NCBI RefSeq assembly: GCF_015645465.1
Contig: NZ_JADOEL010000007.1
Span: forward strand, 1 to 64,000
Source of the DNA: Herminiimonas contaminans
GTDB taxonomy: Bacteria; Pseudomonadota; Gammaproteobacteria; Burkholderiales; Burkholderiaceae_D
Direction: 5' to 3'
DNA length: 64,000 nt
The notes beneath the pieces were generated by a model. That model was not told the origin of the DNA. It searched no databases and saw only the letters and a list, made by a program, of their open reading frames with translations. Positions 15,753 to 23,667 of the stretch are shown here, piece by piece; position 1 is the stretch's first letter; every line of letters starts with the position of its first letter. Position numbers and translations under genes: made by a program.

Positions 15753-18046
15753 CCCGACTACTTCGGTATCTGCTGGTTGTCGGCGGGGCGGTAGTCAGTA
15801 TTCTGTTGTTCCTGCTCGCGTCGGCATCTGAAAATTCCAACCTGTTTGAACAAAACTATCCGTGGCTGCTGATCCTGAATGCAGTCGTGGCCGGTGCTTT
15901 GCTGCTGCTGGTCATCCTGCTACTTGTACGATTGTACAAACGCTACAAACGCGGCAAATTCGGCTCCAAGCTGATGGCGCGGCTGGTGCTGCTGTTCGCC
16001 GTCATTGGCATCTTGCCAGGTGCGGTGATTTACACGGTCTCGGTGCAATTCGTCTCGCGCTCCATCGAATCCTGGTTTGACGTAAGGGTGGAATCAGCGC
16101 TGGAATCCGGCCTCAACCTCGGTCGTGCCGCGCTCGACTCGTCACTCAGTGATTTGCAAACCAAAGCGCGCAATATGGCGCTGGAACTCTCCGACCTGTC
16201 GGATGCGATGCAGATCACCCAACTCTCACGCATGCGTGACCAGAACCTGCAGCAGGAAGCGGTAATCGTCACCAGCAACGGCCAGATGATCGCCAGCTCC
16301 GGCTCGCAACTCAGTTCCTTGCTGCCGGATCTGCCTACCGCCGCCATGTTGCGTCAGGCACGCCAGACCCGTTATTACGCGGTCATCGAAGGCAATAACG
16401 AATTCCAGGACGAGACCGGCAACAGCAAACCACGCACCAATACCAATCCGGTCGCCAACAATGCCAACAGCATGTATTTGCGCGTCGTGGTTGAAATCCC
16501 GACTTCCAGCAAAGCCTTGCTGCTGCAAACCGATACCCGCTACCTGCAATTGCGCCAACCGGTACCTGAGCAGCTGGCGACCAATGCGGAAGCCCTGCGT
16601 CTCGCCTACAGCGAATACCAGGAGCGTTACCTGGCGCGTACCGGCTTGCGCAAGATTTACATCGTCACCCTTACGCTGACCCTGCTGCTGGCGATCTTCG
16701 GTGCGATCGCCGCTGCGTTCCTGATCGCCAGCGACCTGGCCAAACCACTGCTGTTGCTGGCGGAAGGCACCAAGGCGGTGGCCGAAGGTAATCTGTCGCC
16801 GCGACCTATCGTAGCGTCGAGGGATGAGCTCGGCACCCTGACGCAATCGTTTAATACCATGACGCGTCAGTTGGCCGATGCACGCGCCTCGGTCGAGAAG
16901 AACCGCTCCGAACTGGAAAATGCCAAAGGCTATCTGGAATCGGTGCTGGCGAATATGTCAGCCGGGGTGATGGTGCTGGACCGCAACTTCAGACTAGTCA
17001 CCTGTAACGAATCCGTAGAGCGCATACTGCAGCACGACTTTGCCCAGCACATAGGCAAACCACTGAAGGATATAGATGGTCTCAGCACCTTCGCACAGGT
17101 GATCACGCAATCCTTCTCGGAACAAAGTGCACAATCGGCCGCTGGTCGCGCCGGTGGTGAAAGCCTGCACTGGCAGCATCAAATCGATGTGCCGCGCCGC
17201 ATGGGTGGGCCGGAAACCGAAAACGATATCTCGCTGCTGGCGCGCGGTTCACGCCTGCCGGGTGCACGCGAGGGTAGCTATGTGGTCGTGTTCGATGATA
17301 TTTCCGACGTCATCTCGGCACAGCGCTCGATTGCATGGGGTGAAGTCGCACGTCGCCTCGCCCATGAGATCAAAAATCCGCTGACGCCTATCCAGCTTTC
17401 GGCAGAACGCTTACACATGAAACTGGAAGGCAAGCTGGAAGAAGCCGATGCCAAGGTGCTGGAACGCAGTACCGAAACAATTGTGAACCAGGTCACGGCC
17501 ATGAAGCGCATGGTGGACGACTTCCGCGATTACGCGAAAACCCCACCCGCAGTATTGTCTTCACTTGATCTGAACGCATTGATCGAAGAAATCCTGCACC
17601 TCTATCTCAACGGCGACGGCGGCGATATCATCCATGCGTCACTGGCACAGGACTTGCCACTGATCATGGGCGATCCGACGCAGCTGCGCCAGGTCATTCA
17701 CAACCTGCTGCAGAATGCGCAGGACGCGGTGGCTGATCGTGGTGAGCAGGCAGCAGCGCCACGCATAGATATCATTACCGAGGAAATCCATTACCGCAGT
17801 TCCGACGGCGCCGTCAGCAATGCAGTACAACTGACCATCACCGACAATGGCCCGGGTTTCACGCCGAAAATCCTGGCGCATGCGTTCGAGCCGTACATCA
17901 CGTCGAAACCACGTGGCACCGGACTCGGGCTGGCCATGGTCAAAAAAATTATCGAAGAACACGGCGGTCGCATAGATATTCAGAACCGCAGCGATACGAA
18001 CGGTGCGAAAGTAGCTATTTTGCTGTTAAAGTTATCCTCCGAATGA
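15749..18046 (+). CDS. ntrY: NtrY-like sensor histidine kinase
   Basis: This 765-aa membrane kinase has two N-terminal TM segments (about 5-28 and 35-58), a third at about 75-95, a periplasmic sensor, another TM at about 305-330, then HAMP, PAS, HisKA and HATPase domains. The phosphoacceptor His lies in HEIKNPLTPIQLSAERL, and the ATP-binding G boxes are DNGPGF and TGLGLAMVKK. NtrY kinases phosphorylate NtrX and influence nitrogen or redox responses. The GTG start is fused to the preceding stop. Confidence 0.9.
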   Translation: MTRLLRYLLVVGGAVVSILLFLLASASENSNLFEQNYPWLLILNAVVAGALLLLVILLLVRLYKRYKRGKFGSKLMARLVLLFAVIGILPGAVIYTVSVQFVSRSIESWFDVRVESALESGLNLGRAALDSSLSDLQTKARNMALELSDLSDAMQITQLSRMRDQNLQQEAVIVTSNGQMIASSGSQLSSLLPDLPTAAMLRQARQTRYYAVIEGNNEFQDETGNSKPRTNTNPVANNANSMYLRVVVEIPTSSKALLLQTDTRYLQLRQPVPEQLATNAEALRLAYSEYQERYLARTGLRKIYIVTLTLTLLLAIFGAIAAAFLIASDLAKPLLLLAEGTKAVAEGNLSPRPIVASRDELGTLTQSFNTMTRQLADARASVEKNRSELENAKGYLESVLANMSAGVMVLDRNFRLVTCNESVERILQHDFAQHIGKPLKDIDGLSTFAQVITQSFSEQSAQSAAGRAGGESLHWQHQIDVPRRMGGPETENDISLLARGSRLPGAREGSYVVVFDDISDVISAQRSIAWGEVARRLAHEIKNPLTPIQLSAERLHMKLEGKLEEADAKVLERSTETIVNQVTAMKRMVDDFRDYAKTPPAVLSSLDLNALIEEILHLYLNGDGGDIIHASLAQDLPLIMGDPTQLRQVIHNLLQNAQDAVADRGEQAAAPRIDIITEEIHYRSSDGAVSNAVQLTITDNGPGFTPKILAHAFEPYITSKPRGTGLGLAMVKKIIEEHGGRIDIQNRSDTNGAKVAILLLKLSSE

Positions 18047-18103
18047 AAGCTGAAATAAAACACAGCGCATTAGGGGGGCAATCAAGATGAGGGAGGGAAA
18101 CAG

Positions 18104-18820
18104 ATGGCAAATATTCTAGTTGTTGACGACGAGATGGGCATACGCGAATTGCTCTCGGAAATCCTGGGGGATGAAGGGCATGTCGTGGCAACCGCAGAGA
18201 ATGCCCAGCAGGCGCGTGAACTGCGTGCCGCTGCCAAACCGGATCTGGTCTTGCTGGATATCTGGATGCCTGACACGGACGGTGTCACCCTGCTCAAGGA
18301 ATGGCAACGCGATGGCATGCTGACGATGCCGGTCATCATGATGTCGGGTCATGCGACGATAGATACCGCCGTCGAAGCAACCCGCATCGGCGCACTCAAC
18401 TTCCTCGAAAAACCGATTTCACTGCAAAAATTATTAAAGGCGGTACAGCAAGGCCTGACCCGCGGCCAGGAAGTCACGCGCATAGCCAGCATGCCGGTAC
18501 GCGCACCGATCGCCCCCGCCGATCATCATCACACTCCGCTGGACAAAGCACTGCCTGCCACCTCCAGCCAGATGTATCCGCCTATCGCCAGTGCGCCGCT
18601 GATGTCAGCCGACACGCAATTCTTTACCGCTTCGTTTGAACTGCCTTTACGCGAAGCACGCGATGCCTTTGAACGTGCCTACTTCGAGCATCACCTCGGC
18701 CAGGAAGGCGGCAGCATGACCCGCGTCGCAGAAAAAACCGGTCTGGAACGCACGCACTTGTACCGCAAGCTCAAGCAACTCGGCGTCGAACCAGGCAAGA
18801 TTGCAAAAAAAGGGGTATGA
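18104..18820 (+). CDS. NtrX-like response regulator, receiver plus Fis-type HTH, no AAA+ domain
   Basis: This 238-aa regulator has a full receiver domain (Asp 8-9, phosphoacceptor Asp 52 in LLDIWMPD, conserved Lys in EKPIS), a linker of about 70 residues rich in Pro, Ala and His, and a C-terminal Fis-like helix-turn-helix (SMTRVAEKTGLERTHLYRKL). Classical NtrX is about 450 aa and carries a sigma-54-interacting AAA+ domain with a GAFTGA loop between these parts, which is absent here. It therefore cannot activate sigma-54 holoenzyme by the usual route. GGAGGG precedes the ATG. The stop overlaps the next start. Confidence 0.88.
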   Translation: MANILVVDDEMGIRELLSEILGDEGHVVATAENAQQARELRAAAKPDLVLLDIWMPDTDGVTLLKEWQRDGMLTMPVIMMSGHATIDTAVEATRIGALNFLEKPISLQKLLKAVQQGLTRGQEVTRIASMPVRAPIAPADHHHTPLDKALPATSSQMYPPIASAPLMSADTQFFTASFELPLREARDAFERAYFEHHLGQEGGSMTRVAEKTGLERTHLYRKLKQLGVEPGKIAKKGV

Positions 18821-19194
18821 CGCTTACCTCGCTCGTGCTGGGCGGACGCGCCGCCAACCGCGAAGCTACGATCCATAGCCGTATAGACGCCACGCAAGAC
18901 ACTGCCATCATCCTCGAAGGTTTGCCCGACGGGCACAGCGCCCTCGATGACTTGCCCGCTGCCACACAGCTCCTGAAAATCGCCCGTATCGCCCCCGGCT
19001 GCATGCACTGCACCGGCAACCTGATCATGCGCGTCACACTCAACCGCATCCTGCGCGACAAACCGGCACGTCTCTACATCAGCGTCGCCAACACCGAACA
19101 TCTGGAGCAATTGCGCCTATTTCTGACGCAAGCACCGTATGACGCCTGGCTCACCCTGAGCGAAGACATAGATTGCAGCCAGGCAACGAACTGA
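18817..19194 (+). CDS. Small CobW-like protein without a P-loop
   Basis: This 125-aa protein overlaps the response-regulator stop by 4 nt (ATGA). Residues around APGCMHCTGNLIMRVTLNRI, followed by a Leu-rich region with RLYISV, resemble the GCxCC-metal motif and following helix of CobW/COG0523 GTPases. The Walker A sequence GxxGxGKT expected near the N-terminus is replaced by LVLGGRAANRE. It may be a reduced metal-binding relative. That reading is an inference from one motif. Linkage to ntrY/ntrX is clear from the overlap. Confidence 0.6.
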   Translation: MTLTSLVLGGRAANREATIHSRIDATQDTAIILEGLPDGHSALDDLPAATQLLKIARIAPGCMHCTGNLIMRVTLNRILRDKPARLYISVANTEHLEQLRLFLTQAPYDAWLTLSEDIDCSQATN

Positions 19195-19367
19195 GACCCT
19201 GTTTTGCCTGAATTGTTAACATTTCTTTCCGGCACTTAATTTCTTTTCTTACAGTCCGTTACCAACTTATGGGCGGAATCCCTGTCCAACACTTGAAATT
19301 GCTCCGAACAACGCCATTTCCCTATCAACGCGATGATTTCTTCATTGCAATAGCGACAGGAGATTAT

Positions 19368-19625
19368 ATGAACGTGATCTACAACAGCGAGCAATACAGC
19401 GTCGTAGAATTCGGTGCTGATGACGGGCAGGACGCCCTGCGCTTTGGCGGCTATGAAATCATGGATAAGCCAGCCAAACGTGAGATATTCATAGCCGGTG
19501 CTTCGGCCGAGTCCTTCCGCAAAAATGTCCGCGATTTGATCGCCACCGAACCCAGCGTCGAAGAAATCGATGAGTTTCTGGCCAATTACGATGTCTACAT
19601 GAGCCAGGCACTGACGATACACTAA
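19368..19625 (+). CDS. DUF3567 family protein
   Basis: This 85-aa protein starts MNVIYNSEQYSVVEFG, typical of DUF3567, a small family of betaproteobacteria. I chose this ATG because AGGAG stands 6 nt upstream; longer forms would add about 33 unrelated residues. The mid-part GYEIMDKPAKREIFI and the C-terminal helix are conserved-looking. Function unknown, probably cytoplasmic. Confidence 0.85.
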   Translation: MNVIYNSEQYSVVEFGADDGQDALRFGGYEIMDKPAKREIFIAGASAESFRKNVRDLIATEPSVEEIDEFLANYDVYMSQALTIH

Positions 19626-19704
19626 GCCGCTTTTTCCATGCCTGCATAGCCCTTTGCGGACTATGCAGGCATAATTCCGCCTTCTCCCACAGCGCTTCAT
19701 CGCG

Positions 19705-20379
19705 ATGTACGCGAACTCCCATTTCATCACCAGCAGCCAGACCGAGGCACACGCGCAATTGCAAACGCAGGTAGAGCGCCATGCGCAGCATCCGTTTCGC
19801 AAGCCCATCACGGACTACAATCGCAGCGCGTTTGACGACAGTATTGCGCGCTGGCAAGCCGCTGGCAGCAAACCGTTGATACTGGACGCGGGCTGCGGTG
19901 TCGGCTTATCCACCTTCAACCTGGCACAGCAATACCCGGATCATTTTGTAATCGGCGTCGATCAATCCGAGGACCGCATTACGCGCAACACACAATGGCC
20001 GGATGCAATACCGGACAACTGCCTGCGGGTACGCGCGGACCTGGTCGATTACTGGCGTCTATTAATGGACAGCGGCATACGTCCGCAGCGTCATTACATC
20101 CTGTATCCGAATCCGTGGCCCAAGATAGGGCATTTGACACGACGCTGGCATGGCCATGCGATCTTTCCGACCGTGGTTGCGCTGGGTGGTGCGTTGGAAT
20201 GCCGCAGTAACTGGCAGATTTATATCGAAGAATTCGCTGCCGCTTTACATGTGTTGACGCAACAGGAAGTCGCTTGTGAAAGTTACGCTCCCGATCACTG
20301 CATCACACCATTCGAGCAAAAATATCTCGCGTCCGGGCATGGCTTGTGGCGTTGCCGGATACAACTGGCAGGCGGTTAG
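19705..20379 (+). CDS. TrmB-like SAM-dependent methyltransferase
   Basis: This 224-aa Rossmann methyltransferase has motif I DAGCGVGLST and the TrmB signature in diverged form (LYPNPWPKIGHLTRRWHGH, where TrmB has PDPWPKKRHHKRR). TrmB makes 7-methylguanosine at position 46 of tRNA. The diverged signature and shorter N-terminus suggest a paralogue, and a regular trmB may exist elsewhere. It converges with the 2H/PhnN fusion gene, with stops only 1 bp apart. Confidence 0.75.
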   Translation: MYANSHFITSSQTEAHAQLQTQVERHAQHPFRKPITDYNRSAFDDSIARWQAAGSKPLILDAGCGVGLSTFNLAQQYPDHFVIGVDQSEDRITRNTQWPDAIPDNCLRVRADLVDYWRLLMDSGIRPQRHYILYPNPWPKIGHLTRRWHGHAIFPTVVALGGALECRSNWQIYIEEFAAALHVLTQQEVACESYAPDHCITPFEQKYLASGHGLWRCRIQLAGG

Positions 20380-20380
20380 A

Positions 20381-21763
20381 CTATTTACGCTCGCGCAGTA
20401 TGTCGAGCAACTTATGTCCGGCCACATCCAGCGGGCCGCTATTATCCAGTCGTATCACTTGCCCCTGTGTCGATGGCACGAACTCCTTAGCGCGCTTGAG
20501 TCGCTTCAACAAAGCCGGGCCTTCTTCGCGCTGGCGCGCTTCCAGGCGTTCACGCAATATATTTTCATTCGCCTCTATCCAGACCACAATCGCATCCGGA
20601 AACGCCTGCAGCAATTGCGGCACATAGGCGCGCGAGCCATTGATCACGACATCGCGCCCGGCTTTCAGGTCGGCTTCTATGCCGCGCCGTACGCCGTAAC
20701 ATAAATCATTTGCCTGCCACACCATCGCGAACTGACCACTGGCAGCCAGCCGCCAGAAAGTTGGCGTATCCACTGCCTCGTGTTCTTCATTCCCTTGCGT
20801 CGCACGCGTAATGGTTCTTTGTGCGAATACCAGTTGCTCGTCATTGGCACACTGTTCGCGCACCCAATTCAGCAAACTATCCTTGCCTACACCCGACGGA
20901 CCGACACAGAAAAATATGCGTCCGCTAATCGGTAAACTCGCACGCTCGGATTGTGCAGAAAAGGGGATGCGCTGCCACTCGACAAATGGTGCGCCCGGGT
21001 GTTCTTCACGCGCTATCGTCAATGCATCTATCGTCAGCGGTGCGCTCGCAGCCGCAACGGCAAAGTGCTGTTCCGCCGCCTTGCGTATCGTGTAAATCAC
21101 ATCCGCATCGGCATGCATCAAAGCATCCGTCAGTGTCATATGGAAACGGAAGAATTCCTCGGTATATGGATAGCCCCAGCGCTGCAATAAAGTGCTTTGG
21201 CGCGCCGTCAGCCCTGCCTGCCGACGCTTGGCCAGCTCAGGCTCGGTCAAAGGTGCCCGCAATAAATCGAAGTAAGTAACGCAACGCATCGCCAGTCCGC
21301 CTATCTCATCCAGCGGCCCATTCACCTGCAAAGCCAGGAAATCCATCAATGGTCGTACCCGTACTTCTTCCAGCACGATCGCTTTCTGGGTAGTACAAAA
21401 GGCGCGCGCCATCTGCAACAGATGCTCTTCGGTAAAACCTTCAAACAGGCGAAAGGGCGCTTTCAGCGTCGCATGGAAACCATAGCGACGGGCATCAGCG
21501 GTCAGGCTGGCGAGTAAAAGTCTGGGTATGCCTGGAATTTGGACTTGCTCGACCGCCTCGGGACTGGCGTGGTGTCGCCCCAGCCAGCTGCTACCAGCCT
21601 GGGCCCACGGCGAGTCGTTTGCAGGCGTATAGTAAAGGGCATAGCGCGTCATGTTTACAGATGATACTCGCACGCCGGGCACAGGGCTGCCCAAATCACC
21701 GTCAGCCTGTGCGCCCTGCACGAAACCGGTACTGCCGTGCATCAGCAAATCCCGAGTGCGCAT
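20381..21763 (-). CDS. Fusion of DUF1045 2H phosphoesterase-like and PhnN ribose 1,5-bisphosphokinase domains
   Basis: This 460-aa two-domain protein has an N-terminal DUF1045 domain with both HxTL motifs of the 2H phosphoesterase fold (FHATLKAPF and FHMTLTDAL), followed by a PhnN kinase domain with Walker A GPSGVGKDS. PhnN converts ribose 1,5-bisphosphate to PRPP in phosphonate breakdown, and DUF1045 proteins are usually separate genes in phn operons. Here the two are one polypeptide and no other phn gene is nearby. The first ATG has AGGTGA 3 nt upstream. Family similarity starts at a second ATG 37 codons later (MTRYALYYTP), which lacks a ribosome site. Confidence 0.85.
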   Translation of the reverse strand: MRTRDLLMHGSTGFVQGAQADGDLGSPVPGVRVSSVNMTRYALYYTPANDSPWAQAGSSWLGRHHASPEAVEQVQIPGIPRLLLASLTADARRYGFHATLKAPFRLFEGFTEEHLLQMARAFCTTQKAIVLEEVRVRPLMDFLALQVNGPLDEIGGLAMRCVTYFDLLRAPLTEPELAKRRQAGLTARQSTLLQRWGYPYTEEFFRFHMTLTDALMHADADVIYTIRKAAEQHFAVAAASAPLTIDALTIAREEHPGAPFVEWQRIPFSAQSERASLPISGRIFFCVGPSGVGKDSLLNWVREQCANDEQLVFAQRTITRATQGNEEHEAVDTPTFWRLAASGQFAMVWQANDLCYGVRRGIEADLKAGRDVVINGSRAYVPQLLQAFPDAIVVWIEANENILRERLEARQREEGPALLKRLKRAKEFVPSTQGQVIRLDNSGPLDVAGHKLLDILRERK

Positions 21764-21996
21764 ACGTCACCTGTATATGGGTTAGTTGCAGCCATGCTAG
21801 TCGCCGATTGTGACCGGACTTTGACATGAGCCGAATCTCACTCCATGCCGTGCAATAAATGCTACAGCGCGGATTACGGTCAACGCTTCCCAAGAAAACT
21901 CTATTTCCGGGAGCGCTGCTTTAGCGACAAGGATGACTAGGTAATATGCCTGATCCAAATTACAACTAGCCTTCCTTATACCAAACGGAGCTTGTC

Positions 21997-22656
21997 ATGA
22001 CAGCAAAACGCTTACTCCATCTGGCACTCATCAGCCTCGTCATCACACTGGTGGGATGCTCAACAACGCCTATCCCTGCGAAGATCAAATCGCAAATGAG
22101 CACCAGCCAGGCCATCGTTGCTTATTTCGGTAATGGTGAGACAGCGCAAAGCTGCAACTGCATATCTGAAGTCGATGCTAACTACTCTGCAACACCGGTT
22201 CCCAATGGCTATTACCGTGTCCTACTCGGGCGCAATGCCGAGGGTCTGTTCCTGATCCAGGATTTTTATCAAAAAAATAAGCGCGCGCAGTCCTCACCCG
22301 TGTGGGTCAAAGAACCCAATGATCTCTTCAACTTCAATAGCAATGTCATCATAGGCTCCGCGACGCTGTACTACCCTGACGGCAAGATACTGGAAGTATT
22401 TACCAATACCGACCGGGATAGCAGAAACGGGGAAGGCTTCTATAAAACCGGGCAACGCGCGACCAAGTACGTCGATGATAATACCGGCACCCAGTTTGAA
22501 TTCTGGTATCAGTCCGGCAAACCGGCGGCAAAATACACGCGATCAGCATCTGGTGAGTTGACCTATGCAGAAGCCTGGGATGAAAGCGGCAATAAAGCCG
22601 AAGACATTGATGCCATCATCAATGAAATCACCAAGAAAATGGATACCGAATCCTGA
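21997..22656 (+). CDS. Lipoprotein with MORN/YwqK-like repeats
   Basis: This 219-aa protein has a signal peptide ending in LVGC, a lipobox, so it is an envelope lipoprotein. The body carries three spaced units of the MORN/YwqK type: LYYPDGKILEVF, FYKTGQRATKY and FWYQSGKPAAKY. Such repeats form beta hairpins seen in lipid-binding or immunity-like proteins. It stands alone between the PhnN fusion and the amidotransferase. Function is not known. Confidence 0.75.
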   Translation: MTAKRLLHLALISLVITLVGCSTTPIPAKIKSQMSTSQAIVAYFGNGETAQSCNCISEVDANYSATPVPNGYYRVLLGRNAEGLFLIQDFYQKNKRAQSSPVWVKEPNDLFNFNSNVIIGSATLYYPDGKILEVFTNTDRDSRNGEGFYKTGQRATKYVDDNTGTQFEFWYQSGKPAAKYTRSASGELTYAEAWDESGNKAEDIDAIINEITKKMDTES

Positions 22657-22863
22657 TCATCCATGCCGTCAGCGAACCTCACAAACAAGCGCGACCATAC
22701 CATCCGCTCGAACCGATGTTTTTGTGTGAAAATTGAGCCCATGTGTCACTGCGTCGCGTTTCTCAATATCAGCATGTCGCCCCGCAAAGTTGCGGGCGAT
22801 TCCAGCTATCCCTTGTATCCCACAAGCTTTTGAGCCGGCAGACCACCCTAACTAAGGAAGAAA

Positions 22864-23631
22864 ATGTGCCAGCTACTCGGAATGAATTGCAATGTCCCGA
22901 CTGACATTGTGTTCAGCTTCACCGGCTTCGCCACGCGCGGCGGTCGTACCGATGTCCATAACGATGGTTGGGGCATCGCATTTTTCGAAGGTGCGGGCGT
23001 GCGCCACTTTGTCGATCATCAGGCTGCTGTAGAGTCCCCGGTCGCTGACCTGATCCGCCGCTACCCGATTAAATCGAAGAATGTCATCGCGCATATCCGC
23101 AAGGCGACGCAAGGCCGTGTCGCACTGGAAAATTGCCATCCTTTCGTGCGCGAATTATGGGGCCGTTACTTTGTGTTCGCCCACAATGGCGACCTGAAGG
23201 ACTTCAATCCGGAATTGAACGGCCCTTACCAGCCGGTCGGCACCACCGACAGTGAAGCTGCATTCTGCTACATCCTGCAAGAGCTGCGTCGTCGCTTTGA
23301 TGATGCTTTGCCTATGCTGCCGCAATTGACGGCCGCCATCGCCGAACTGACCAAAGAGATCTCGCAATACGGCACATTCAACATGATGCTGTCGGATGGC
23401 TCTGCGCTGTTCGCGCATTGCTCGACCAATCTGCACTACATCGTGCGCCAGCATCCGTTTGCGGAAGCAAGCTTGTGCGATGAAGATGTGAAAGTGAATT
23501 TTTCGGAAGTGACGACGCCGAATGATCGCGTCGCCATTATCGTGACGGAACCGCTGACCACGAATGAAACATGGACGGCGTTCAAAAGCGGGGAACTGAA
23601 AGTATTTATCGACGGTGCGCCGCTGGCCTGA
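22864..23631 (+). CDS. Class II glutamine amidotransferase (YafJ type)
   Basis: This 255-aa protein begins MCQLLGMNC, and Cys 2 becomes the N-terminal nucleophile once Met is removed. Further Ntn-hydrolase signatures are NDGWGIAFF, RKATQGRVALENCHPF and FAHNGDL. There is no synthetase domain, as in the stand-alone YafJ group, so the acceptor of the released ammonia is unknown. AAGGAAG lies 5 nt before the ATG. It converges on metH. Confidence 0.88.
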   Translation: MCQLLGMNCNVPTDIVFSFTGFATRGGRTDVHNDGWGIAFFEGAGVRHFVDHQAAVESPVADLIRRYPIKSKNVIAHIRKATQGRVALENCHPFVRELWGRYFVFAHNGDLKDFNPELNGPYQPVGTTDSEAAFCYILQELRRRFDDALPMLPQLTAAIAELTKEISQYGTFNMMLSDGSALFAHCSTNLHYIVRQHPFAEASLCDEDVKVNFSEVTTPNDRVAIIVTEPLTTNETWTAFKSGELKVFIDGAPLA

Positions 23632-23667
23632 ACGGGTTTAAACCGTTTCAGCCAGCGACGGTCTGCA

